Source of the DNA: Muribaculaceae bacterium
GTDB taxonomy: Bacteria; Bacteroidota; Bacteroidia; Bacteroidales; Muribaculaceae
DNA: 59,863 nt
Direction: 5' to 3'
NCBI GenBank assembly: GCA_017396945.1
Contig: JAFQKI010000012.1
Span: forward strand, 1-59,863
Each line of letters begins with the position of its first letter. Positions within the stretch are counted from its first letter, which is position 1. The translations under genes and the position numbers were made by a program. Positions 34,017-43,370 of the stretch are shown here, one piece after another. The notes beneath the pieces are model-generated. The model searched no databases. It was not told the origin of the DNA and saw nothing but the letters and a program-made list of their open reading frames with translations.

Positions 34017-36044
34017 TTATTGTTTTTTGACACGCCGAGCGCGTTTCTTGCGGAGTACAAGTGCTGATCGTGCGGGTAGATACAATTTCAGCCATTCCAC
34101 GCCGAGCGGACTGTAGAGAGCATCGTGTTGAGTCAAGTGTGAAATTGTCTCGTCGATGTTGCCGTAGCCGCCGAATTGTGGGTTATCGGTTGATAATACT
34201 ACCTCATATTCGCCTTTGGGAGCGAGTAGGCCATATCCGGAGAATGACTTAAATGGGTTGAAGTTGAATACAAACACGAGGTCTCCACGCTTGAACGCAA
34301 GCACTTGGTCGTCATCTTTTTCCCATAGTTTCTCCACGCTTTTGGCTTGGAAATCACGTATGCTTTTGACTATATCAATCATTGCGTTGTCAAAGTCGTT
34401 GAGGTAGCCATATTTTAACTCTTCTCGGTCAACGAGATCCCATTGTCGGCGAGCATATTTATATGACCATCCGTTGCCTTCGCGAGGGAAGTCTATCCAT
34501 TCGGGGTGTCCAAACTCATTACCCATGAAGTTGAGGTAGCCACCATTGATGGTCGCAAGAGTCACAAGACGTATCATTTTGTGTAGCGCGATCCCGCGAG
34601 CTACAGTCATGTCATCGTCCCCTTTCATCATGTGCCAATACATCTTGTCGTCGATGAGCCTGAATATCACAGTTTTGTCGCCAACCAATGCCTGGTCGTG
34701 GCTTTCGACATAAGAGATGGTTTTTTCATCGGCGCGTCGGTTGGTCAACTCCCAGAAGATAGAAGTCGGATGCCAATCCTCGTCTTTCTTCTCCTTGAGC
34801 ATTTTAATCCAATAGTCGGGCACGCCCATCGCCATGCGGTAGTCAAATCCGATACCACCATCCTCTACCGGGATAGCGAGTCCCGGCATTCCGCTCATTT
34901 CTTCGGCGATAGTTATTGCTTTGGGATTGAGTTCGTGAATTAATTTGTTGGCAAGTGTAAGATATGTGATGGCATTTGTGTCTTGTCCGCCATTGTAATA
35001 GTCGTCGTATGAGCCAAATGCCTGACCCAAACCATGATTGTAATATAGCATAGAGGTGACCCCGTCAAATCGGAAGCCGTCGAAACGAAATTCCTCAATC
35101 CAGTATTTGCAGTTTGACAGCAAGAAGTGTAACACTTCATTCTTGCCATAGTCAAAACACAATGAGTCCCATGCCGGATGCTCGCGACGGTCATCGCCAT
35201 AGAAGTATTGGTTGTAGCTGCCGTCAAGACGTCCAAGACCTTCGACCTCATTTTTTACGGCGTGGGAGTGTACGATGTCCATGATTACGGCGATGCCCAT
35301 TGAATGCGCTGTGTCAATAAGCGATTTCAACTCTTCAGGTGTGCCAAAGCGGCTTGAGGGGGCAAAGAAACTTGACACATGGTAGCCGAATGAGCCGTAA
35401 TAAGGGTGTTCCTGTATTGCCATAATCTGTATGGCGTTATACCCGTCTTTGGCTATGCGGGGAAGTACCAGGTCGCGAAATTCGGTGTATGTTCCCACGC
35501 CCTCACGTTCCTGTGCCATACCTATGTGACATTCATAAATGAGTAGAGGGGATGTTTTTGATGAGAAACGGCGAGTTTTCCATTTGTAGGCTTCTTCCGG
35601 CTCCCATACTTGAGCTGAGAATATCGCCGATTTTTCGTCTTGCACCACTCGGTTGGCGTATGCGGGGATGCGTTCTCCCATGCCACCATCCCAGTGAACC
35701 ATCATTTTATATAAATCACCATGTTTTAAATCCTTTTCTTTCAGATTTATTTCCCAAACGCCATTGCCGATATGTTTCAGTCGGTACTTTACCAACTCTT
35801 GCCAATTAGAGAAATCGCCGATTAATACAATGTCGGTTGCGTTTGGTGCCCATTCGCGGAAAACCCATCCCGATTTGGTGCGGTGTAGCCCAAAGAATTT
35901 ATGCGCATTGGCAAAATCAGTCAACGTACCTGCGTCTGCCACAAGTTCCGTCTCTTTGCGCAGAGCGTCTTCATGTCGTCCGATTATCGCATCGGCAAAT
36001 GGTTCCAACCATGGGTCGTTTTTGAGAATAGGGAGTGATTTCAT
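34017..36044 (-). CDS. glgB: 1,4-alpha-glucan branching enzyme, eukaryote-like GH13_8 type
   Basis: A 675-residue enzyme forming alpha-1,6 branches in glycogen. A CBM48 region (WVFREWAPNATDIVLIGDFSNW) precedes the GH13 barrel: the beta-4 strand motif GFRFDGVTSMLY holds the nucleophile Asp, ITIAEEMSG the acid/base Glu, and YVESHDQALVGDKT the third acidic site. YESHIGMAQ-type start (LIYECHIGMAQE) and length match the GH13_8 subgroup shared with eukaryotes, usual in Bacteroidetes. It follows trmD by 36 bases on the same strand. Other glg genes are not in the window. Confidence 0.94.
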   Translation of the reverse strand: MKSLPILKNDPWLEPFADAIIGRHEDALRKETELVADAGTLTDFANAHKFFGLHRTKSGWVFREWAPNATDIVLIGDFSNWQELVKYRLKHIGNGVWEINLKEKDLKHGDLYKMMVHWDGGMGERIPAYANRVVQDEKSAIFSAQVWEPEEAYKWKTRRFSSKTSPLLIYECHIGMAQEREGVGTYTEFRDLVLPRIAKDGYNAIQIMAIQEHPYYGSFGYHVSSFFAPSSRFGTPEELKSLIDTAHSMGIAVIMDIVHSHAVKNEVEGLGRLDGSYNQYFYGDDRREHPAWDSLCFDYGKNEVLHFLLSNCKYWIEEFRFDGFRFDGVTSMLYYNHGLGQAFGSYDDYYNGGQDTNAITYLTLANKLIHELNPKAITIAEEMSGMPGLAIPVEDGGIGFDYRMAMGVPDYWIKMLKEKKDEDWHPTSIFWELTNRRADEKTISYVESHDQALVGDKTVIFRLIDDKMYWHMMKGDDDMTVARGIALHKMIRLVTLATINGGYLNFMGNEFGHPEWIDFPREGNGWSYKYARRQWDLVDREELKYGYLNDFDNAMIDIVKSIRDFQAKSVEKLWEKDDDQVLAFKRGDLVFVFNFNPFKSFSGYGLLAPKGEYEVVLSTDNPQFGGYGNIDETISHLTQHDALYSPLGVEWLKLYLPARSALVLRKKRARRVKKQ

Positions 36045-36080
36045 TTTGCTATTTAAGGTGATATGTGATTAATAATGAGG

Positions 36081-36755
36081 TTATTTCAATAAGTCGGGGC
36101 GCAGACGACGAGTCCTTTCAAGGGCTTGCTCATGTTTCCAATCATCGATGCGGGCTTGATGCCCTGAGAGTAGAATGTCGGGAACTTTCCACCCATTGTA
36201 TTCCGCCGGACGGGTATAAACCGGGGGAGCCAACAGATTGTCTTGAAACGAGTCGCTCAAAGCGCTTTGTTCATCGCCGATAGCTCCGGGGATGAGTCTG
36301 ACAATCGCATCGGCGATTATCGCGGCGGGCATCTCTCCGCCGGTAAGTACATAATCTCCGATGGAAATCTCTTTGGTGATCAGGTGCTCGCGTATGCGAT
36401 AGTCAATACCTTTGTAATGCCCACACAGAATTATGATATTGTCGAGCATCGAAAGACTATTTGCCATTGGTTGGTTGAATAGTTCTCCGTCGGGAGAGGT
36501 GAATATCACCTCATCGTAGTTCCGCTCGCTTTTTAACTTGGAGATTGCCCTGTCGATAGGCTCAATCTGCATCACCATCCCGGCTTCTCCGCCAAATGGG
36601 TAGTCATCGACTTTGCGATGTTTATTGGTTGAGTAGTCTCGCAGATTATGAATATGTATCTCGGCGAGACCCTTGTCCTGAGCACGCTTGAGTATAGAGC
36701 ATCCCAAGGGTGACTCTATCATTTCGGGCAACACAGTGAGTATATCAATACGCAT
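36081..36755 (-). CDS. trmD: tRNA (guanine-N1)-methyltransferase
   Basis: A 224-residue SPOUT methyltransferase that methylates G37 of tRNAs with a G36 anticodon. The trefoil-knot motifs [16 protein letters not shown] and [17 protein letters not shown] are clear, as are the start [12 protein letters not shown] and [12 protein letters not shown]. It is slightly shorter than some family members but complete. It is probably co-transcribed with glgB. A -7-like box lies at 36808-36815 on the minus strand. Confidence 0.96.
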   Translation of the reverse strand: MRIDILTVLPEMIESPLGCSILKRAQDKGLAEIHIHNLRDYSTNKHRKVDDYPFGGEAGMVMQIEPIDRAISKLKSERNYDEVIFTSPDGELFNQPMANSLSMLDNIIILCGHYKGIDYRIREHLITKEISIGDYVLTGGEMPAAIIADAIVRLIPGAIGDEQSALSDSFQDNLLAPPVYTRPAEYNGWKVPDILLSGHQARIDDWKHEQALERTRRLRPDLLK

Positions 36756-37227
36756 ACTATAATATAATAATGTGTATCTGTTTTTATTGCTGTTGATTTT
36801 ATCTCCACAAAGATAATAATAAATTGTGATATAATATCAGGTGATGTGAAGAATAAAAAAAGAGTAACTTCGCGGAATGTGAAAAAATATGTATAATTTC
36901 AAAATATGCTAAACAATGGTTAACGATGTGCTTGTAGTATGAAAAATTGTGGTAATTTTGAACGAAATACCGCTTAAACAGACGTGTCTGTAAAAGGTAT
37001 TGGCAGAGCCCTTATTGTATGTAAGTGCCTAATTGACAGTGACTGACTCTAAAATGCTAAAAATGTGCCATGAAAATATGGTTTTGTTAAAAAACAGAAA
37101 ATGAGCGCATTAGCAATATTGGTGTTTGTGCTTGTTTTGGTGCTGGAAAATGTAGTAAGACTAATGCCTATTTATATTAAAGTGCAAGTGAATAATAACC
37201 TTGAATATAAACAAATTTAAAGTAATT
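36756..37227. promoter_or_regulatory. Divergent region and long leader of the SusC/SusD operon
   Basis: This 472-base gap holds a plus-strand promoter: TAATTTTG at 36953-36960 with CTTG at 36931-36934 (18-base spacer). Transcription would start near 36967, giving a leader of about 260 nt before susC, much longer than others here. Soon after the start lies the near-palindrome ACAGACGTGTCTGT (36978-36991), which may be a hairpin or operator. A weak minus-strand box for trmD is at 36808-36815. No tandem SusR or ECF sigma/anti-sigma gene adjoins the locus. Confidence 0.55.
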
Positions 37228-40200
37228 ATGAAAAAACAGCTATTGTTTCTGTTGTTTTCCCTCTTTACGGTTGTAAGCTATGCTTTCTCTGTAAAAGGTA
37301 CGGTTACTGATGCTGCTTTCGGCGACCCAATGTATGGTGTTACCGTTAAAGAAAAAGGTGGCGCAGCATCCGTTATGACCGACGTGGATGGGAATTACGT
37401 GATTGAAGTTAAGGATGCAAATGCAGTTCTTTCCTTCACTTCTGTGGGTATGGCCCCGAAAGACGAGCCTGTTAAGGGTCGTAGTGTTGTTGATGTGGTA
37501 ATGGAAGAGGAATCAGAAGTCCTCGATGCCGTTGTCGTAACAGCGATGGGTCAAACTCAAGAAAAGAAAAAATTGAACTTCGCCGTTCAAGCTTTGAACT
37601 CTGATGAAGTTACCGCAGGTCAATCTGCCAACTTCGTTAACGGTCTTCAAGGTAAGATTGCCGGTGTTCAAGTGTCTATGGCCGGTGGTTCTCCCAACTC
37701 TGCTTCTCAGATTGTTGTGCGTGCCATCTCTTCTATTAACCAAAGCCAAAGCAACGAGCCTTTGTTCGTGATCGATGGTATGCCTGTTCGTGGAGGTGCT
37801 TCTTCCGCTGCCGACATCAACCCCAACGATATCGAAACAATGTCGGTGCTTAAGGGTGCTGCCGCATCTGCTCTTTATGGTCAAGAAGGTGCCAATGGTG
37901 TTATCTTGATTACTACCAAGAGTGGTAAAAGTGGTGCAATCACCGTAACTGCATCAGGTGGTTGGGAATTTTCAAATGTAATGGATACCCCCGATCTTCA
38001 AAGCAAATACATCGGTGGTGGTAGTGGTATCTACACTACTAACGCGTCAGGTGGTTGGGGTCCTCACTTGCGTCCTGAAGATACTGTCTATGATAACTTA
38101 GGTGACTTCCTTGGTACAGGTTTCATGCAAAAGTATGACCTTTCTATCTCAGGCGGTAACGAAAAATTCTCAGCTTACGCCTCTGCCAACTATATGAACA
38201 ACGAAGGTGTAGTTCCCAATGACTATAAAAATCGTCTTGGTGTATATGTAAAAGGTGAGTTTAATCCTTCTGATAAGGTTAAGATGATCCTTTCTACCAA
38301 CTATATTGAGACTACCTCTCGTGGTTTTGGTAACTCAATGTCAACTGTTTATGGTTGGGCGATCAACAAGGATATGTCTGACTACGCATTGCCTAACGGA
38401 ATGCCTAACTGGGCAAACCGCTATGATGATTGGTCGGTACTTAATGGCGCAAGCCGTGTAGATGCTACAACATCTCCTTACTATGGTCGTTACATGGATG
38501 ATTCAGAATCTAAATCAAGCCGTGTGATTATCAATGGTTCAATCGCTTACACTCCTATCGAAAACTTGACTATTACCGGTAAAGTAGGTTATGACAAGGG
38601 TCACAGCTCATACGAGTCTTATACTCATCCTCGTTTTACCGATGATGACTTTGCCGATCTTTCTGATGAAAATAAACCCGACGCAGGTGAATTGGCATTG
38701 CGTAGCGGTACATATACATTCCAACCCTCTCGTAGCGAACGTTTGACTGCTCAATTGACAGCCAACTATGCTTGGAATGTGAATGATAATGTTGACTTGA
38801 ACTTCTTCTTGGGTGGTGAATACTCTGAAACTACAAGCTACTCTGCTCAAATGGGTGGTTATGACTTCGTTCTTGGTGGAGACTTCTTCTCAATGAACAA
38901 CTTAAATGACGAGTATCTACACTATGGTACAGGTGACTATCAAGTATATTTGAACCACACAAGAAAGAACAAATTCGGATACTTCGGAGAAATCCGTTTT
39001 GACTATAAGAGCATGATTCAATTATCTGTAACAGGTCGTGTCGATGGTTCTTCAACTCTTGTTCAATGTGACCCCGTTTACTTCTATCCTTCTGTAACCG
39101 GTGGTGTTATCTTCTCTGAATTGTTCAAGTTGCAAAACGATTGGTTCTCTTATGGTAAAATCCGTGGTAACTGGGCAAAGGTAGGTAAGGACGCTCCTTC
39201 TTACTTGTTCTCTAAATCATTCAAACAATGGACCACATTCCCCGATGGTGGTTGGGGTACTGCAGCGACAGTTTCTTCAGCCTCTTATCTTGAGCCTGAA
39301 ATGACAAGCTCTTGGGAAATTGGTGCCGACTTGCGTTTCTTTAACCAAAAAACTCGTTTGGACGTAGCATACTACTCAACTACAGTTGACAACCAAATCG
39401 TGACAATGCGTGTGTCACCTTCTGCAGGTATGATTCTTCAAACATTCAACTCTGGTTCTGTTGAAAACTATGGTGTTGAAGCTACTTTGTCACAAGACAT
39501 CTTGAAAACCAAAGACTTCTCTTGGACTGCTAACCTCAACTTCTCTTTCAACCGTGGTCGTCTTCGTTCACTCCCCGGAGATCAAAAAGAATATCTTGCT
39601 ACACAATTGGGTACCGACTTTTACTGTTCTGCGGTTGTAGGTGGTTCTACCACTGCTATGGTAGGTAAAGACTACGAACGTACTGAAGATGGTCAAATCA
39701 TTTGTGATGAAAACGGTTATCCAATGATCTCAGGTTCTAACTCTCTTCACCTTGGTGATCGTGAGCCTGATTTCTTGATGGGTCTCGGTTCTACTTTTAC
39801 TTGGAAAGACCTCTCGGTTTCATTCTTGTTTGATGGTCGTGTAGGTGGTAAGGTTTACAACTTGACCGGTCGTGACTTGCTTCGCAATGGTATGGCTGCA
39901 GCATGGGAAAAATATCGCAACCGTGAAGTGATCTTCAATGGTGTTGTTCCTTGCGCATGGGATGAAAAAGGCAACGCAACCGAATATCGTCCTAATACTA
40001 CTCCTATCATTCTTGATAGCTACAATTATGGTACATATTATGACAAAGTTCCTACTAACTTTATCGAAGATGGTTCTTACCTACGTTTGAGCTATGTAAC
40101 TGTTGGTTATGACTTCTCAAACTTGATGAAGAAACTTGGTTCAAACAATCCTATCAAAGGCCTTCGTTGCTCTTTGACCGGACGTAACCTCTTCCTCTTG

Positions 40201-40329
40201 ACTAAATATACCGGTGTGGATCCTCAGGTTATGCCTACTGCAGTAGGTGGTCCTGGTACAATGGGTATCGACAACAACAGCGTTCCTACACTCCGCAGCT
40301 TTAATTTCAATGTTAACGTAACATTCTAA
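37228..40329 (+). CDS. SusC/RagA-family TonB-linked outer-membrane transporter
   Basis: I use ATG 37228 (MKKQLLFLLFSLFTVVSYAF, signal peptide); the upstream TTG 37201 is not needed. The 1033-residue product has a CarboxypepD-reg-like domain (KGTVTDAAFGDPMYGVTV), the TonB box region LDAVVVTAMG, the plug motifs VNGLQGKIAGVQV and PLFVIDGMPV with ALYGQEGANGVILITTKSG, and a 22-strand barrel ending in FNFNVNVTF. SusC proteins import glycans or peptides together with SusD. Codon use is strongly biased (CGT, GGT, AAC), which suggests high expression. It is 7 bases from susD. Substrate is unknown; neighbours suggest a peptidoglycan-like glycan. Confidence 0.94.
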   Translation: MKKQLLFLLFSLFTVVSYAFSVKGTVTDAAFGDPMYGVTVKEKGGAASVMTDVDGNYVIEVKDANAVLSFTSVGMAPKDEPVKGRSVVDVVMEEESEVLDAVVVTAMGQTQEKKKLNFAVQALNSDEVTAGQSANFVNGLQGKIAGVQVSMAGGSPNSASQIVVRAISSINQSQSNEPLFVIDGMPVRGGASSAADINPNDIETMSVLKGAAASALYGQEGANGVILITTKSGKSGAITVTASGGWEFSNVMDTPDLQSKYIGGGSGIYTTNASGGWGPHLRPEDTVYDNLGDFLGTGFMQKYDLSISGGNEKFSAYASANYMNNEGVVPNDYKNRLGVYVKGEFNPSDKVKMILSTNYIETTSRGFGNSMSTVYGWAINKDMSDYALPNGMPNWANRYDDWSVLNGASRVDATTSPYYGRYMDDSESKSSRVIINGSIAYTPIENLTITGKVGYDKGHSSYESYTHPRFTDDDFADLSDENKPDAGELALRSGTYTFQPSRSERLTAQLTANYAWNVNDNVDLNFFLGGEYSETTSYSAQMGGYDFVLGGDFFSMNNLNDEYLHYGTGDYQVYLNHTRKNKFGYFGEIRFDYKSMIQLSVTGRVDGSSTLVQCDPVYFYPSVTGGVIFSELFKLQNDWFSYGKIRGNWAKVGKDAPSYLFSKSFKQWTTFPDGGWGTAATVSSASYLEPEMTSSWEIGADLRFFNQKTRLDVAYYSTTVDNQIVTMRVSPSAGMILQTFNSGSVENYGVEATLSQDILKTKDFSWTANLNFSFNRGRLRSLPGDQKEYLATQLGTDFYCSAVVGGSTTAMVGKDYERTEDGQIICDENGYPMISGSNSLHLGDREPDFLMGLGSTFTWKDLSVSFLFDGRVGGKVYNLTGRDLLRNGMAAAWEKYRNREVIFNGVVPCAWDEKGNATEYRPNTTPIILDSYNYGTYYDKVPTNFIEDGSYLRLSYVTVGYDFSNLMKKLGSNNPIKGLRCSLTGRNLFLLTKYTGVDPQVMPTAVGGPGTMGIDNNSVPTLRSFNFNVNVTF

Positions 40330-40336
40330 AACAGCT

Positions 40337-42184
40337 ATGAATAAATTAAAAACAATATCTTTATCACTTCTGCTCGGGATGTCGTTAGCAGGCTGTGAAG
40401 ACATTCTTGATGAGAATGTTTCTCCTAACAACGCTCACGAAAACTCGGCTGACCAAGGTCTTCCAGTTGTGGTATTCTATGCTCAACAAACAGTATATGA
40501 CCACGCAGAATATAATGTGTACCTTTCTCAGGCGCTTACCACTATGGGTAAAAGCCAAACAGGTTCATATCCATACAAGCAAGGTTGGGAGTTTATCTCT
40601 ATCAACCGTCACCCACAATGGCGTCGTCACTACTACGACCTTGGTGTGAATATCAATGACCTCATTGAGAACTCTCAAAAAATGGCTTCGCCCAACTATG
40701 AGCTTATCGCCCGCACAATCCGTCTTATGTCAACTCAATTGACCACCGACGCATTTGGTGATATGCCTTTGGAAGAAGCTTATCAATCTAACACTCCTCG
40801 CTATGAGACTCAAGCTCACATCTATGACTGGATGTTTAAAGAAATCGCCGAGCTTGAAGCAATGTATGCCGATGAGGCTATCGTTAATGCCGATGGTAAC
40901 CGCACTATAGATGCTCGTCAAGATCGCATCTATGCCGGTGACCTCAAAAAATGGGAAGGTTTGGTATATGCGGTTAAAGCACGTTTGTTGCTCCGCAACA
41001 TTCCTAACATCGACCGTAGCTCGGCAATGTGTGATCAAATCATCGCGGCAGCCGACAAAGCTATCGAAATCTGGCGTTCAGGCGACTTGATGTATGGCGA
41101 ATGGTTTGGTAATGAGCCTCGTTATAACTTCGATGGCGGTACAGGTGAGCAAAACTGCCCATGGGGTGAAGCAATGCCTAAAATCAACGGTTGGGAATCT
41201 CGCGACAACTTGTTGACAACTGCTGTGCCCTCTAAATTCTTTGTAGAAGATTGTATGGGTATCACAGTTCCTGGTCACGAAACTCAACAAGGTCAATTTG
41301 AACCTTCAAACAAAGAAAATGGTTTCGGTTCTGACCCACGTCTTTCTCTATTGTTTGTTGCTCAAACCGGTCCTATCTCTGCTTCAAGCACATCGACAGG
41401 TGTTCGTCTCCGTTATCTTGAAAACAATATCGGTGCGGGTGCTACATTCAAGCAAGCTCACTATCCTGTGATGTTCTCAGGTGCTTATGCTCACAATGAT
41501 GGTTATAACCCACTCTTTACAATGGAAGAACTTTACTTTATTAAAGCAGAAGCTCTTTATTGGAAAGGACAAAAAGAAGAAGCATGTGCACTTTCTAAAG
41601 AAGCTACAACTTGGAATATCCAACGTCACTTGATACGTTATCAAGCCGACAATGAAGGTCTTTGGCCTACCGGTAAGGATGGTGTCGCATACACCAATGA
41701 AAAAAAATGGAATCGTTGGGTCAATGCGTTCTTGGATGATGTGAAAGAAGGTCGTACTCAACCTGCTTCGGCTATCGGTAAAGGTCGTTACTACTTCAAC
41801 CCTGACGGATATTCACTTTCTGACTTGATGACCCAAAAGTATATCGCGATGTATATGCAACCTGAGCAATGGACCGACATGCGTCGTTATCACTATAGCA
41901 ACAACCGTAATGGTTATGGTATCGGTGATAATCAAGAAATCGTTTATCCTACTCTCCGTCGTCCCTATAACTTGTATTCAGCATATTGGGTTGATGGTTT
42001 GACTACCGAGCAAAAGGAAAATACCTGGATCCAACGTCTCAATTATGACCCGCAGACCGAGGAAATCTACAACCCCAATGAAGTTATGCGCATTGGTGCT
42101 TACAAAAACCACAAATGGTTGCAGAAACCGATGAACTGGGCGCTTGATTATGGTGTTCGCACATCTCTCACTGCCGAAGAATAA
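40337..42184 (+). CDS. SusD/RagB-like surface lipoprotein (SusD-like_2)
   Basis: A 615-residue lipoprotein with lipobox ending at Cys20 (LLGMSLAGC). It starts with the ENVSPNNA segment typical of SusD-like_2 proteins and has helical TPR regions (YAVKARLLLRNIP) and the NPLFTMEELYFIKAEALYWKGQ helix near the middle, then the MTQKYIAMYMQPEQWTDMRRYHY segment. SusD caps the SusC barrel and binds the ligand. It is translated directly after susC and shares its biased codon use. Confidence 0.92.
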   Translation: MNKLKTISLSLLLGMSLAGCEDILDENVSPNNAHENSADQGLPVVVFYAQQTVYDHAEYNVYLSQALTTMGKSQTGSYPYKQGWEFISINRHPQWRRHYYDLGVNINDLIENSQKMASPNYELIARTIRLMSTQLTTDAFGDMPLEEAYQSNTPRYETQAHIYDWMFKEIAELEAMYADEAIVNADGNRTIDARQDRIYAGDLKKWEGLVYAVKARLLLRNIPNIDRSSAMCDQIIAAADKAIEIWRSGDLMYGEWFGNEPRYNFDGGTGEQNCPWGEAMPKINGWESRDNLLTTAVPSKFFVEDCMGITVPGHETQQGQFEPSNKENGFGSDPRLSLLFVAQTGPISASSTSTGVRLRYLENNIGAGATFKQAHYPVMFSGAYAHNDGYNPLFTMEELYFIKAEALYWKGQKEEACALSKEATTWNIQRHLIRYQADNEGLWPTGKDGVAYTNEKKWNRWVNAFLDDVKEGRTQPASAIGKGRYYFNPDGYSLSDLMTQKYIAMYMQPEQWTDMRRYHYSNNRNGYGIGDNQEIVYPTLRRPYNLYSAYWVDGLTTEQKENTWIQRLNYDPQTEEIYNPNEVMRIGAYKNHKWLQKPMNWALDYGVRTSLTAEE

Positions 42185-42225
42185 TCAGTTTTTACAAGTG
42201 TAACCTCAAAATGAATTTATCAATT

Positions 42226-43353
42226 ATGAAAATACAATTTAAATTAGGACTTTTGGCAGCCGGTGTGCTCGTGCTTTCATCTTGTGAAAAGCATGACCTT
42301 ATAGCCGATAATCTGCAAATTGGTCAGTATGTGCCTACCTGCTATTGGGAAGTAGGTTCTACCGCTTGTAAAGCCGGTGAAAACTTCACTTTTAAAGGTA
42401 AATACTATACTGAAGAAGGTCATACCCCACTTCGCAGTGAAGTGTGGTATAATGTAGCTCGTGAGGAAAGTGCTGCCGCTACAGTTATGCTTGCAGGAAC
42501 CAGTCTTTCATATACTAAGACTGTTGCGGGTATTGATACTGTGCGCGCTTCACAAGTCATGGCTTCGTTCCCCCACGAAATGGCTGCATGGAATGGATAT
42601 GAATATGAGATTGTAGGCTCTGTGCCTGTTTCTCGCACTCTATCTCCTGTTACATGGATGAACTTGACCGAGTGGGATCAAGAACGTTTTGACATGTATT
42701 ATCCTGCTACATTTATCGATGAGTTTAAAGAAACTGTAATCGGTTATATGACCGATACCGTAACTGCACCAAATTATTATAACGCGTTACGTACAGTTTA
42801 TTGCAACTATGAGTTCTCTAACGAGCTTGTAGGTCAAATCAACCAACAATTTGGCACTAATCTTCCTACAGACATTGACATCCAAGAGGGTGACGCAAGT
42901 GCTTCTATTGCTGATAAATCTGATCGTTGGTTCTCTACTACTGAAGCCAGTGATAAAGCAATTACTGGTTACTACTATAACTCAATTGCAGCAGACAGCT
43001 CAGTTGTTGTTACCGAAGTGACTAAAGACGAAGTGACTGTTGCCGAAGATGGTTCGGTTATCTTAAATGCAGACTCTACAGTGGTGTTATATCCTGTATA
43101 TAAAGCAGCTGAATGGGTGTTCTGTCGTTACGATGACGATAAAGGTGCTATCGTTTCTTCTGTTCGCGAATCTTATCTTGACGCATTCGCAGCGTTGTTG
43201 AGCGTCATCAAGTTTGAAGAATGGATTTATGATGGTAAGAACTATGCGGTAACGTTTACCCGCGATTACTCGGTATTTGCTTCATTTAAAGTGTTTGATA
43301 CCGATGGCAATGTGGGTGTCGCTTCTACAAGTTATGAAATCACTATTAACTAA
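42226..43353 (+). CDS. Surface lipoprotein of the SusCD locus, unknown fold
   Basis: ATG 42226 gives a lipoprotein signal ending at Cys20 (LVLSSC); ATG 42211 is in-frame but adds only an unneeded lead. About 375 residues, beta-rich, with no domain I can name; it starts EKHDLIADNLQIGQYVPTCYW. Position after SusD is that of SusE/SusF-like glycan-binding lipoproteins, and I infer a surface-binding role. Spacing is 41 bases from susD and 17 to the next gene. Confidence 0.75.
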   Translation: MKIQFKLGLLAAGVLVLSSCEKHDLIADNLQIGQYVPTCYWEVGSTACKAGENFTFKGKYYTEEGHTPLRSEVWYNVAREESAAATVMLAGTSLSYTKTVAGIDTVRASQVMASFPHEMAAWNGYEYEIVGSVPVSRTLSPVTWMNLTEWDQERFDMYYPATFIDEFKETVIGYMTDTVTAPNYYNALRTVYCNYEFSNELVGQINQQFGTNLPTDIDIQEGDASASIADKSDRWFSTTEASDKAITGYYYNSIAADSSVVVTEVTKDEVTVAEDGSVILNADSTVVLYPVYKAAEWVFCRYDDDKGAIVSSVRESYLDAFAALLSVIKFEEWIYDGKNYAVTFTRDYSVFASFKVFDTDGNVGVASTSYEITIN

Positions 43354-43370
43354 TTTAATCGCTGACTATT

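Noticed and set aside
37513-37884. Long antisense frame within susC
   Set aside because: It mirrors the biased codon pattern of susC in the opposite strand and has no start context or family resemblance.
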